Assembly: GCF_001428545.1 (NCBI RefSeq)
Contig: NZ_LMHZ01000031.1
Coordinates: 52,796 to 95,504 of the forward strand
Length of the DNA: 42,709 nucleotides
From: Noviherbaspirillum sp. Root189
GTDB taxonomy: Bacteria > Pseudomonadota > Gammaproteobacteria > Burkholderiales > Burkholderiaceae_D
Direction: 5' to 3'
Position 1 is the stretch's first letter, and each line of letters starts with the position of its first letter. The notes under the pieces are model-generated. The model was not told the DNA's origin and did no database searches. It saw only the letters and a program-made list of their open reading frames with translations. Made by a program: the position numbers and the translations under genes. Shown piece by piece: positions 1 to 7,842 of this stretch.

Positions 1-118
1 TGCATACCTGGGTAATGGTCATCCCACTCAAGCGCAGCATGACGGCACGTCGCCGGCGTTCATTCAGCACGGCAACCGGCAGTCGTCTGGAATCGGTCCG
101 CTCCATGGTCGCCTCCAT
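1..118 (-). CDS. IS630-family transposase, N-terminal part, runs off the left edge
   Basis: The minus strand opens with ATG at 118 (or the in-frame ATG at 106) and reads MERTDSRRLPVAVLNERR, then an Arg-rich helix and LSGMTITQV, still open at base 1. This is the usual start of IS630-type transposases with an N-terminal helix-turn-helix. Only about 39 residues are visible, so integrity cannot be judged. A C-terminal piece of the same transposase type lies at the other edge of the window in the same orientation. Family assignment is from recognition of the N-terminal pattern only. Confidence 0.6.
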   Translation of the reverse strand, partial: MEATMERTDSRRLPVAVLNERRRRAVMLRLSGMTITQVC

Positions 119-248
119 ATCGTCAGCCTGTTTCGATTAAGAGAGGAGTACCCTGCCTGAAATTCCGTCAACGCGATACTGCAACACTTAGCTCTTGTTC
201 CCTGTGAAATGCTTCAAAGAAAACTCGGTGCAATAAAGCTAAGCCGGA

Positions 249-392
249 TCAATAATGCAACGGAACCCATAATGCCGCCCAAGGCATGATCCGATCCATC
301 GTCTGCAGAAATTCGTCACGCCGCGTCGGCTTGCGGTATTGCTCGAATCCTCGGTCCTGGGCCATCGTCAGGGTCTGCTGCTTCATCTTCAT
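249..392 (-). pseudogene. IS5-family transposase N-terminal remnant
   Basis: A 47-codon minus-strand frame begins MKMKQQTLTMAQDRGFEQYR and continues KPTRRDEFLQTMDRIMPW before ending in unrelated residues and TGA at 249-251. The pattern matches the N-terminal head of IS5-type transposases (MKQQTLA...FEKYRKPTRRDEFL...MDRIVPW). The catalytic DDE domain is absent, so this is a dead stub cut near residue 38. It shows that DNA left of the catabolic island has been rearranged by insertion sequences. Confidence 0.7.
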
Positions 393-684
393 TCTTACGT
401 ATTGAACTCAATAGGGTATTAACGCTTGGCAAAAAATCTCGTTTACCTGTTCAGCGAAGCCTTAGTTCGTTCTTAAATTGTCGCCTAAATTCGGGACTCC
501 TGAGTAATGTCCGCTGGGTTGCTCTTCTCGGTAGAACGCTAATTAGTAATGCGTAACACACGCGTATATCGAAACAGCATGCTCAACCTTGCAAAACAAT
601 TTAGCACTCTGAGCAACTGGCGGCCAACCAATACTATCTACGGTACGCTCGTCAAAGCGCGGGAAGATAACGGCAAAAACATGA
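393..684. other. Intergenic stretch, no gene recognised
   Basis: No open frame with recognisable protein character was found on either strand. It lies between the IS5 remnant and the promoter of the acyl-CoA dehydrogenase operon. It probably contains leftover sequence from insertion events, but no clear terminal repeats were seen. Confidence 0.5.
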
Positions 685-713
685 TTGACAAGGGTAAGGG
701 CCGCGAACATAAT
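685..713 (+). promoter_or_regulatory. Sigma-70-type promoter for the acyl-CoA dehydrogenase operon
   Basis: TTGACA at 685-690 is a perfect -35 hexamer. A 17-bp spacer follows, then CATAAT at 708-713, five of six matches to TATAAT. Transcription would begin near 720, leaving a leader of about 145 nt before the start codon at 866. The candidate operator at 713-730 overlaps the expected start point, a typical place for a repressor. Confidence 0.6.
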
Positions 714-730
714 TGACCGGCGAGTAGAAT
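713..730. promoter_or_regulatory. Candidate operator, site A
   Basis: The 18-mer TTGACCGGCGAGTAGAAT matches the site at 5221-5238 at 14 of 18 positions. It starts on the last base of the -10 hexamer, so a bound protein would block initiation. The binding protein is inferred to be the TetR regulator at 17868, but nothing in the sequence proves this. Confidence 0.45.
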
Positions 731-865
731 GAATGTACAATAAGTAAAACATTTTTCCAAGAGGTCGAATGGCGGCGATAAAAGTGCTCCGGAAAGCCTG
801 ACGGCATATGGCCCGCATCGATCACTACAACAAGGCGCCGCGAGGCCCCATTCAAAGGAGATATG

Positions 866-2011
866 ATGTCCGATACTTCCGCAGTCTTCCTAAGCGAACA
901 GGAAGTCATGATCCGAGACTCCGCGAGAAAGGTGGCCAACGAAGTTGTGGCGACTACCGCGGCCGCGCGCGATCAGTCGCAAGCTTGGCCACATGACGAG
1001 CTGAAATCTGTTGGGGCGCTCGGCTTTATGGGGATGTTGGTGCCAGAAGAATATGGCGGGTCGGGCGCAAGCTTTGTCGAATACTGTCTGGCCATTGAAG
1101 AGTTCGCGGCGGCGGATGCTGGATTTGCGACTATCGTCCATGTCCACAACAGCCTGGGTCTGACGCTGATGTGGTCGGCAAGCGAAGAACAGAAGCGTAA
1201 ACACTTGCCAAAGCTTGCCAGCGGTGAACACATTGGCGCCTTCTTGCTTACCGAGCCTCACGCTGGATCCGACACCGCGGCATTTCGCACCTCCGCGCGA
1301 CGAGATGGCACTGAATATGTCCTGAACGGCAGCAAGCAATTCATTTCCAACGGCAGCGAGGCGGGCTTGGCGATCGTGCTTGCGGTCACCGATCCAACCG
1401 CCGGCAAGCGCGGGAAAAGCTTGTTCCTGATCGACCCGAAGCAGCCCGGATATGAGGTCGCTCGGGTTGAAAGTAAATATGGTCAGCACACTGCCCATAT
1501 CGCGCAGATTGAATTGAAAGATTGTCGTGTGCCAGCCCAAAATCTCATTGGTGTAGAAGGCGCAGGCTACCAGCAAACGATGGCATTACTGTCGCACGGA
1601 CGCGTCGCAATTGCGGCGCAGGCCGTCGGGGTGGCTCGTGCTGCGCTGGAGGCGGCCTTGCGGTATGCCAAGGACCGGGAAGCGTATGGCGCCCCGATCA
1701 TCAACTTGCAGGCGGTCAGCTTCGACTTAGCAGACATGGCGATGCACGTAGAAATCGCGCACCAGTATGTTTTGCATGCCGCACGCTTGGTCGATGCAAA
1801 CGTTCCGTGTGCGAAGGAGGCGTCGATGGCAAAGCTGTTCGCTAGCGAGATGGCTGAGAAGGTGTGCTCTACTGCGCTACAACTCCATGGTGGGTACGGC
1901 TACCTCAAGGATTTCCCCGTCGAACGCTATTGCCGGGACGTTCGTGTTTGCAAGATCTATGAAGGCACGAGCCATATTCAGAAGCTCATCATTGCACGTA
2001 GCCTGGCCTAG
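866..2011 (+). CDS. Acyl-CoA dehydrogenase
   Basis: A 381-aa flavoprotein that would introduce the 2,3-double bond into an acyl-CoA and pass electrons to ETF. The N-terminal helical domain is followed by the FAD-contact motif LTEPHAGSD, a middle beta domain, and a C-terminal helical domain with KDREAYG, LQLHGGYGY and IYEGTS. E366 in the last motif is the expected catalytic base. Length and motif order are normal for the family. Two ATGs adjoin (863 and 866); 866 is preferred because AGGAG at 856-860 then has a 5-nt spacing. The MBL-fold gene starts 7 bp after the stop, so the two are probably co-transcribed from the promoter at 685. Substrate is unknown; the context suggests an alkanoyl or arylalkanoyl-CoA. 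Confidence 0.93.
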   Translation: MSDTSAVFLSEQEVMIRDSARKVANEVVATTAAARDQSQAWPHDELKSVGALGFMGMLVPEEYGGSGASFVEYCLAIEEFAAADAGFATIVHVHNSLGLTLMWSASEEQKRKHLPKLASGEHIGAFLLTEPHAGSDTAAFRTSARRDGTEYVLNGSKQFISNGSEAGLAIVLAVTDPTAGKRGKSLFLIDPKQPGYEVARVESKYGQHTAHIAQIELKDCRVPAQNLIGVEGAGYQQTMALLSHGRVAIAAQAVGVARAALEAALRYAKDREAYGAPIINLQAVSFDLADMAMHVEIAHQYVLHAARLVDANVPCAKEASMAKLFASEMAEKVCSTALQLHGGYGYLKDFPVERYCRDVRVCKIYEGTSHIQKLIIARSLA

Positions 2012-2018
2012 GTCCACC

Positions 2019-3086
2019 ATGAACGCTGAAGACAAAGACAGCGCTGCTGCCAAGCCAGGCTTGATCTATCCGTGTGGGGCGGTTCCCGAGGTGGGAGCCG
2101 CCAAGGAAATCGCGCAGGGGGTACAGTGGATACGTATGCCTCTGCCGTTCCAACTCGACCATATCAACATGTGGGCAATCCGTGACGGTGCCGGCTGGGC
2201 GCTGGTGGATACCGGCATCTGGTCGTCCGATACGGTGGCAGCTTGGCGCCGGTTATTTTCTGGCGCGCTTGGCGATCCTGTGACGCGTGTCTTTGTCACC
2301 CATATGCATCCAGACCATATCGGCATGGCGGGCTGGCTGACCCGGAAGTTTGACTGCAAGCTATGGATTAGTCGTTTGGAGTACCTAAGCTGTTGCGTGC
2401 TAGGCGGCGATACCGGTCGTGAAGCGCCGGAGGACGCCGTGCAGTTCTATCGTCGGGCCGGTTGGAATGACGAAGAAATCGATAATTACCGCACGCGGTT
2501 CGGTGGTTTCGGCAAAATGATCTATGCTCTGCCCGACAGTTATCGGCGTCTTCGGAGTGGCGAGGAGCTTCATATTGGCGGGCGGCACTGGCGTGTCGTG
2601 GTGGGCACTGGCCATTCGCCAGAGCACGCTTGCCTGTACTGCCCCGAGCTAAAGCTGTTGATCTCCGGCGACCAGATATTGCCGCGCATATCGTCCAACG
2701 TCTCGGTATTTCCAAGTGAGCCGGAAGCAAACCCACTCTCGGACTGGCTGGATTCGCTTGAGAAATTGAGGTGCGAGGTGCCGGACGACGTGCTGGTGCT
2801 TCCTTCACATAATGAGCCATTTCATGGCTTGCACCACCGGATCGACTCTCTTCTGCAGAGCCAGCACCGGGCGCTCCAACGGCTGCGGCAAGCTCTGTGC
2901 GAACCGCGGCGTGTGATTGACGTATACGGGGCACTGTTCGCCAGGGCCATCACCTCGGACCACCATTTGATGAGCATGGCGACGGGAGAAAGTCTGGCTC
3001 ATCTCAACTATCTTGTGGCCCGGGGTGAAGCATCGGTCCGAATCGAGGGCGACGGCTGCGCTTGGTATCAGCTGGCCGCCGCCTAG
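2019..3086 (+). CDS. MBL-fold metallo-hydrolase
   Basis: A 355-aa protein with the metallo-beta-lactamase signature HMHPDH, giving metal ligands H95, H97, D99 and H100. Further ligand candidates are the His residues of GTGHSPEH, the Asp of SGDQILP and the His of LPSHNEP. The fold covers glyoxalase II-like thioesterases and other hydrolases, so a thioester hydrolase role in this CoA pathway is plausible but inferred. The start at 2019 is chosen because it lies just after the dehydrogenase stop; the frame stays open further upstream but only across the neighbour's coding sequence. No strong Shine-Dalgarno is seen, which would fit translational coupling. The gene is convergent with the ligase on the other strand, with only 10 bp between stops. 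Confidence 0.85.
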   Translation: MNAEDKDSAAAKPGLIYPCGAVPEVGAAKEIAQGVQWIRMPLPFQLDHINMWAIRDGAGWALVDTGIWSSDTVAAWRRLFSGALGDPVTRVFVTHMHPDHIGMAGWLTRKFDCKLWISRLEYLSCCVLGGDTGREAPEDAVQFYRRAGWNDEEIDNYRTRFGGFGKMIYALPDSYRRLRSGEELHIGGRHWRVVVGTGHSPEHACLYCPELKLLISGDQILPRISSNVSVFPSEPEANPLSDWLDSLEKLRCEVPDDVLVLPSHNEPFHGLHHRIDSLLQSQHRALQRLRQALCEPRRVIDVYGALFARAITSDHHLMSMATGESLAHLNYLVARGEASVRIEGDGCAWYQLAAA

Positions 3087-3096
3087 TAGCCATTCG

Positions 3097-4317
3097 CTAA
3101 GTACCACTCTTGCGATCTACCACCAGTACGGTTTCCGCTGCCAGAGCATCGACCGCCAGCCATTCGATGTGATCGGGCTTGAGACGGGACAGGATCTGGA
3201 ATTCTTGGGCCACCGTCTGCGCCAGAGCATCACGTCGTGCCGAGGGTTCGACTGCCAAGCGTAGTGTGACCTCCTCGCGGTTCCCGGGACAGGTGATCAC
3301 CGCCTGAGCGGCGCGCACGCCGGGAACGCGGATGGCCAACTCCTCCAGTTGGCGAGGATAAATGAAAATCTCCCTGGCCTTGACCGCCTGCCCGACTCGT
3401 CCCTGTATGAGGCCGAGTCTGCTAACGCATCCATCATCATCGGTTTCGAGCGCGCAGGCGACGTCGCCGGTGCCGAAACGAATCAGTGGCCAGCCTGGCG
3501 AAAGCGTGGTAACGACGATCTGACCTGGCGTGCCATCGACCACTGGCAAGCCGGTGACTGGGTCGCAAATCTGCACCAAGCGGTCATCGTGTACTGCATA
3601 ACCTTCTTGGCCTTCCTGTTCGTAGCCAATCAATCCAAAATCGCCGGTGGCGTAAGCAGAGAAGGTTCGAATGCCGTAGCGTTCCTCGAGGCGGCGGCGC
3701 TTGCCGATCCAGTCTCCCATCTCGCCGCCCAGTAGAGCAGACCGGACTTTCCAAGCTCGTGGCAGGTCGTGCCCGACGCCTTCCAATGTCTCGACCAAGG
3801 TCATGAAAAAAGCCGTGGAAGCGCAGATGCACGTGACACCCAGGTCGAGCACAATCTTCGCCTGCAATTCAGCGCCGCCGGTCCCGGCAGGAATGACGGT
3901 GGCGCCGCAGGCGACAATGCCCTGGTCGAGCAGAAGGCCGGCGGGAACGAGGTGATAGGACCAGGTGTTCAGAACGCGGTCACCCGGGCCTACACCGGCA
4001 GCCTGAAACACCCGTGCAAAACCATGCCCATCCCGGTCGGAGTGCAGGTGCGGTTCGTTCAGGGGGCCGGGCGAGACAAAGATGTGCGCGATATCCTCTT
4101 CCCGAGCGGCGAGGAACCCGCCGAACGGTGGATGCGATTGCTGAAGCGCTAGCAGTTCGTCCTTGCTGGTGACCGGCAGACGCGTCAGATCCCGAACAGT
4201 GCGCAGGTCTACTGGCGTCATCCCGGCTCTTTCATAGATTGCCCGTATGGCTGGTGCCATCTGCCAAGCGGTTTCCTGCGTGGCACGCAGACGGGCGAAG
4301 CGGTCGATGGGTGTCAT
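3097..4317 (-). CDS. Phenylacetate-CoA ligase-like (PaaK-type) AMP-binding enzyme
   Basis: A 406-aa adenylate-forming protein resembling PaaK-type ligases, which make aryl- or acyl-CoA from acid, ATP and CoA. Visible features are the PaaK-like N-terminus (ETAWQMAPAIRAIYERAGM, LPVTSKDEL), the core GGEMGDW and YATGDFGLIGYE, and the C-terminal lid region RVGQAVKAREIFIYPRQLEE. The usual Ser/Thr/Gly-rich phosphate loop is replaced by FVSPGPLNEP, so catalysis may differ from classical PaaK. AAGGAGAG precedes the ATG with good spacing. It lies 27 bp after the enoyl-CoA hydratase and forms a two-gene operon with it, opposite in direction to the main run. Exact substrate unknown. Confidence 0.82.
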   Translation of the reverse strand: MTPIDRFARLRATQETAWQMAPAIRAIYERAGMTPVDLRTVRDLTRLPVTSKDELLALQQSHPPFGGFLAAREEDIAHIFVSPGPLNEPHLHSDRDGHGFARVFQAAGVGPGDRVLNTWSYHLVPAGLLLDQGIVACGATVIPAGTGGAELQAKIVLDLGVTCICASTAFFMTLVETLEGVGHDLPRAWKVRSALLGGEMGDWIGKRRRLEERYGIRTFSAYATGDFGLIGYEQEGQEGYAVHDDRLVQICDPVTGLPVVDGTPGQIVVTTLSPGWPLIRFGTGDVACALETDDDGCVSRLGLIQGRVGQAVKAREIFIYPRQLEELAIRVPGVRAAQAVITCPGNREEVTLRLAVEPSARRDALAQTVAQEFQILSRLKPDHIEWLAVDALAAETVLVVDRKSGT

Positions 4318-4344
4318 GGTCTCTCTCCTTGCAGACAGGCGTTC

Positions 4345-5133
4345 CTAGCGACCGGTGAACACCGGCGCTCTTTTTTCGTTAAATGCGGCCAAGCCTTCCT
4401 TCATGTCCGCGCTATGGGCATGCACCTCGGAAGCCAGCAGTTCCAGCCGCAAGGCCGATTCGATCGGCTGGGCCATTCCATCATCAACCAGTGCCTTCAT
4501 TCGGCGCAAGCCGAGAGGGCTCTTCCGGGCTAGCGTGGCAACCAGCTTGCCGGTAGCGGAAAGCAGCTCTGCATCTTCCACCACCTGGTTCACCAGGCCG
4601 GCCGCCAGCAATTCCTCGGCCGGCAGGAATTCTCCCGTATAGAGCAGATACTTCGCACGAGTCGGTCCAATCTTTCGCGGCAGTCGTACCGATCCGCCGC
4701 CGCCCGGAAGCAAGCCGTAGTTGGAGTGCGCGTCGCCCAGCTTGGCCGAGCGGGCCGCGATTACCAAATCACAGCACAGTACCAGCTCAAGGCCGCCGGC
4801 GAGCGCCAAGCCGTTAATTGCGGCAATGACCGGCATCGGAAAGCTCTCCACGCGGTTCATCAGGGCCAGTACCTCGCTCAGGAAGTGCCGTGTTCCATTG
4901 TCAGTGTCCCCGACCTGGCTTTGCACGTACTTCAAATCGGCGCCGGCGCAGAAAGCGCGTCCATTTCCGGTCAGCACCACGGCACGTACGCCGTTAGTGT
5001 GCTGCGCCTGATCCAAGGCTCGGGAAATTCCGGCCAGCACCCGTGGCGTCAATGAGTTCATTGCTTCAGGGCGGTTTAGGGTGATCCACATGGCGCCGTC
5101 GCGCACCTCGGAAATGATCTTTTCCTCATTCAT
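4345..5133 (-). CDS. Enoyl-CoA hydratase/isomerase (crotonase) family protein
   Basis: A 262-aa crotonase-fold protein. The oxyanion-hole segments are NGRAFCAGADL near the N-terminal third and NGLALAGGLELVLCCDL after it, followed by HSNYGLLPGGGGSVRLPR and RKSPLGLRRMK. Length is normal. Such enzymes hydrate 2-enoyl-CoA in beta-oxidation, and Glu-rich positions in the second half suggest an active hydratase, but isomerase or hydrolase activity is possible. The start at 5133 (MNEEKIISEV) has AGGAG about 8 nt upstream; longer in-frame starts run into the divergent promoter region and are less likely. First gene of the minus-strand pair with the PaaK-like ligase. Confidence 0.9.
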   Translation of the reverse strand: MNEEKIISEVRDGAMWITLNRPEAMNSLTPRVLAGISRALDQAQHTNGVRAVVLTGNGRAFCAGADLKYVQSQVGDTDNGTRHFLSEVLALMNRVESFPMPVIAAINGLALAGGLELVLCCDLVIAARSAKLGDAHSNYGLLPGGGGSVRLPRKIGPTRAKYLLYTGEFLPAEELLAAGLVNQVVEDAELLSATGKLVATLARKSPLGLRRMKALVDDGMAQPIESALRLELLASEVHAHSADMKEGLAAFNEKRAPVFTGR

Positions 5134-5188
5134 GGGCTGTCTCCTCTGGTTTGGATTGAGTATCTTATCTTGAACTATTTTCTTCCAA

Positions 5189-5218
5189 TTGGAAAGCCAA
5201 ATAATTATGTGGTAATTT
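5189..5218 (+). promoter_or_regulatory. Tentative promoter for the CoA-transferase gene
   Basis: In the 185-bp divergent gap, TTGGAA at 5189-5194 and TAATTT at 5213-5218 are separated by 18 bp and sit just before the candidate operator, as at site A. The match is weaker than the 685 promoter. The whole gap is markedly A/T rich compared with its neighbours, as expected for a promoter region serving both strands. Confidence 0.3.
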
Positions 5219-5220
5219 AT

Positions 5221-5238
5221 TTTACCGGGCGGTAGAAT
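5221..5238. promoter_or_regulatory. Candidate operator, site B (best copy)
   Basis: TTTACCGGGCGGTAGAAT contains the inverted repeat TACCG-GG-CGGTA. It lies between the divergent hydratase and CoA-transferase genes, where one bound repressor could act on both. Related 18-mers occur at 713, 6428, 17802 and 40189. Assignment to a TetR-type protein is inference. Confidence 0.5.
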
Positions 5239-5318
5239 TAAAACTCGAATTCTCTGACATGCTGTGGAGTTCACGAGTTCGGATCGGTGGCTTTTTTGTT
5301 TCGCATGAGAGGAAAGCA

Positions 5319-6416
5319 ATGATTCTCCCGCTTGAAGGCATACGTGTTCTTACCCTGGCCGAACAGTATCCCGGACCGTTCGCCACTCTGGTGGCCGCCG
5401 ATCTCGGCGCCGAGGTAATCATCGTTGAACGAAGCTCCGGAGACCCGGCGCGCCAATATCCTGGCTTTCACGCGTCACTGAACCGGAACAAGAAGTCGGT
5501 GGTGTTGGATCTGAAGACGGAGCAGGGCAAGGAAAGTCTGCGTAATCTGATACGTGGCGCCGACGTCCTGATGGAGGGATATCGGCCCGGGACTATGGCT
5601 CGCCTCGGATTCGATTACGCCGCCACAGCCACAATCAATCCGCGCATGGTCTATCTGTCTATCTCGGGGTTCGGGCAAACCGGCCCTTATCGCGATCGGC
5701 CGGCGCACGACTTGTCATATCAGGCGCTGGCCGGCCTCCTGTTTCGCCAAGTGGAAAACGGCCGAATCGAAGCACCGCCGGACCTTGCGATCGGCGACCT
5801 ATCGTCCGCAATGTTCGCATTGACCGGCATGCTGTCGGCCCTGCTGCGACGCGAGCGCACCGGCCAGGGTACATATGTTGACGTTTCCATGACGGACTGC
5901 TTGGTTTCATTGATGACTGCCATGCTGGCGCCGCGCATGAACGGCATGAATGAGGGTTTCGTCAACGATGAGCCAGGTTACGGCACGTTCGAATGCGCGG
6001 ATGGAAAGTTGCTGACGCTGTCAATCGCGCATGAGGACTGGTTCTGGCAACCGCTGTGCCCGCTGTTGGGTATGGACGACGTGGCCACGTTGCAGCATTC
6101 GGAGCGCGTCGCTGAGCAGGCCGTATTGCGAGCGCGAATCGCAGCCGCTTTGAAGCACCGAACGCGAGAAGAATGGGGCGCCGAGTTGGACCGGGCTGGT
6201 ATTCCGTGGGGGCCGGTCAATTCCCTGGAGGAAGTGGTCGCCGACGAGCATTTCCGGCATCGCGGTATGTTCAGGCAAGTGGCGCGTAACGACGGTGGCT
6301 CTTCTTGGCACGTGGCACAGCCGTTGGTATTCGGTGGCTTCCACCCCGGACCGCTGACCGACGTTTCTCCCTTGGGAGCGGACACAGAGGCCGTGCTGAC
6401 CAACCGCAGAAACTAA
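5319..6416 (+). CDS. CaiB/BaiF family III CoA-transferase
   Basis: A 365-aa family III CoA-transferase, which moves CoA from a donor thioester to a carboxylic acid through an aspartyl-CoA intermediate. The N-terminus LPLEGIRVLTLAEQYPGPFAT, the segment LNRNKKSVVLDLKTEQGK and ISGFGQTGPYRDRPAHDL are family hallmarks. D160 in AIGDLSS sits where the catalytic Asp is expected. GAGAGGA precedes the ATG at 5319 with normal spacing, and the in-frame upstream ATG (5259) lies in the A/T-rich leader. It could activate the imported acid by exchange, or recycle CoA from the pathway product. The enzyme is slightly short for the family but has both ends. Confidence 0.9.
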   Translation: MILPLEGIRVLTLAEQYPGPFATLVAADLGAEVIIVERSSGDPARQYPGFHASLNRNKKSVVLDLKTEQGKESLRNLIRGADVLMEGYRPGTMARLGFDYAATATINPRMVYLSISGFGQTGPYRDRPAHDLSYQALAGLLFRQVENGRIEAPPDLAIGDLSSAMFALTGMLSALLRRERTGQGTYVDVSMTDCLVSLMTAMLAPRMNGMNEGFVNDEPGYGTFECADGKLLTLSIAHEDWFWQPLCPLLGMDDVATLQHSERVAEQAVLRARIAAALKHRTREEWGAELDRAGIPWGPVNSLEEVVADEHFRHRGMFRQVARNDGGSSWHVAQPLVFGGFHPGPLTDVSPLGADTEAVLTNRRN

Positions 6417-6427
6417 CCGACAAGTAA

Positions 6428-6445
6428 ATTCTACTTACCCGTTAG
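6428..6445. promoter_or_regulatory. Candidate operator, site C
   Basis: ATTCTACTTACCCGTTAG is the reverse-strand version of the 18-mer, with 12 of 18 positions shared with site B and the ATTCTAC end intact. It lies 12 bp after the CoA-transferase stop and before the thiolase gene. This is the weaker of the three sites in the island's main operons. Confidence 0.3.
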
Positions 6446-6480
6446 ATACACAATTTACTATGCGATAACATTTGTGTATC
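6445..6480. repeat. 9-bp perfect inverted repeat upstream of the thiolase gene
   Basis: GATACACAA at 6445-6453 is repeated inverted as TTGTGTATC at 6472-6480, with 18 bp between. The arms are separated by about two and a half helical turns, which suits a dimeric regulator as well as a hairpin. No T-run follows, so it is not a classical terminator. Confidence 0.5.
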
Positions 6481-6481
6481 G

Positions 6482-6506
6482 TGTCTGCAAGACCGTTGTG
6501 CAGACA
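6482..6506. repeat. 8-bp perfect inverted repeat upstream of the thiolase gene
   Basis: TGTCTGCA at 6482-6489 pairs with TGCAGACA at 6499-6506 around a 9-nt loop. It directly follows the repeat at 6445-6480. It may fold in RNA between the CoA-transferase and thiolase genes and act as an attenuator or mRNA-stabilising stem; the role is inferred. Confidence 0.45.
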
Positions 6507-6539
6507 AAGAAAACAATTTGGATGATGGAGGAGTGACAC

Positions 6540-7778
6540 ATGGAACCGATTTATGTGGTGGGCGTTGGCATGACGCCGTTTGGACGCTACCTGGATGTCA
6601 GCATGAAGGCCCTGACCCGACAGGCGGTCGAAGCAGCGTTGGCCGATGCGGGGCTTGGCAAGGAGGCGCTGGAAGCGGCTTTCTTCGCCAATGCGTCGCA
6701 GGGCCACATGGAAGGCCAACACATGATTCGCGGTCAGGTGGCACTACGGGCGATGGGGTTGGGTGGCATCCCGGTTGTCAACGTGGAGAATGCGTGCGCC
6801 AGCGGAAGCAGCGCTTTCACTCTTGCGGTTAACCACCTGCGCGCCGGAGCCGCCGATGTGGCGCTGGCAGTCGGCACTGAAAAGATGTACTCAGCGGACC
6901 GCGACCGCATGTTCTCGGTGTTTGACAGCGCCTGGGACGTGCACGAGGCCGAGCAGATCCGCGAGCGCTTGCTGCAACTAGGTGAGGGTGTCGCAGTCCC
7001 AGAGGGAAGCGTCTCGTCCAAGCCGTACAGTGTTTTCATGGATGTGTATGCTGCGTTCTCCCGCACGCACATGAAGCGCTTCGGCACAACGCAAAGACAG
7101 CTTGCCGCGGTGTCAGCTAAGAATCACGCTCACTCCGTTCACAACCCCCTCTCACAATATCGCAATTCATATACGGCCGACGAGGTTCTGGCAGCCCCTC
7201 CAATTACCTATCCGCTGACCTTGCCGATGTGCTCGCCGATTTCCGACGGATCTGCCGCTGCCATCGTTTGCACCGCAGCGGGCCTGAAGCGCTGGAATAT
7301 CGACCCGTCGCGCGCGATCCGTGTACTGGTCTCGATCGTCCATACCGGGTCAGACCGTGACGATGCCGAATACCGCAATCACTGCACCGCTCTGGCTGCG
7401 CGCCGCGCATACGAGCTGGCCGGCGTAGGGCCGCGCGACATCTCGGTGGCCGAAGTTCATGACGCCACCGCGATGGGAGAAATCATTCAGATCGAGAATC
7501 TCGGTTTCTGCGAGTTCGGTGAAGGCGGCCCATTTTCGGAGCGCGGTGAAACCAGCATTGGCGGTCGGATTCCGGTCAATCCCTCCGGTGGCTTGGAGTC
7601 CAAGGGACACCCTGTAGGCGCCACTGGTATCGCCCAGGTGCATGAGTTGGTGACCCAGTTACGCAACGAGGCTGGCGTCCGGCAGGTGGCCGGCGCGCGA
7701 CTGGCGCTGGCTGAAAACGGTGGTGGGCTTCAGGGCATCGAAGAGGCGGTCGCCTGCGTCACCATCCTGGGTCGCTAA
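6540..7778 (+). CDS. Thiolase-like protein (SCP-x/lipid-transfer type)
   Basis: A 412-aa thiolase-fold enzyme. C86 in ENACASGSSAF is the expected nucleophile. VHDATAMGEI and GHPVGATG supply the His residues. The C-terminal CxG motif of classical biosynthetic and degradative thiolases is replaced by ENGGGLQG, which is the SCP-x style. Such enzymes cleave branched or bulky 3-oxoacyl-CoA, or act as thiolase-like aldolases when paired with a DUF35 partner; no DUF35 gene is seen here, so 3-oxoacyl-CoA thiolysis is the simplest reading. GGAGGAG stands before the ATG. Likely first gene of a long + strand operon with the ligase, SDR and transporter genes. Confidence 0.88.
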   Translation: MEPIYVVGVGMTPFGRYLDVSMKALTRQAVEAALADAGLGKEALEAAFFANASQGHMEGQHMIRGQVALRAMGLGGIPVVNVENACASGSSAFTLAVNHLRAGAADVALAVGTEKMYSADRDRMFSVFDSAWDVHEAEQIRERLLQLGEGVAVPEGSVSSKPYSVFMDVYAAFSRTHMKRFGTTQRQLAAVSAKNHAHSVHNPLSQYRNSYTADEVLAAPPITYPLTLPMCSPISDGSAAAIVCTAAGLKRWNIDPSRAIRVLVSIVHTGSDRDDAEYRNHCTALAARRAYELAGVGPRDISVAEVHDATAMGEIIQIENLGFCEFGEGGPFSERGETSIGGRIPVNPSGGLESKGHPVGATGIAQVHELVTQLRNEAGVRQVAGARLALAENGGGLQGIEEAVACVTILGR

Positions 7779-7842
7779 AACATCGATCGCAAGCTGCAAG
7801 CTGGCGCAGACCAGCGACGCAGCTTTGACGAGGAGACGACAA

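Noticed and set aside
1767-2018. Upstream extension of the MBL-fold protein
   Set aside because: The extra codons lie entirely within the acyl-CoA dehydrogenase gene and do not resemble a protein domain.
6482-6506. Hairpin as a Rho-independent terminator of the CoA-transferase gene
   Set aside because: No run of T follows the stem on either strand.
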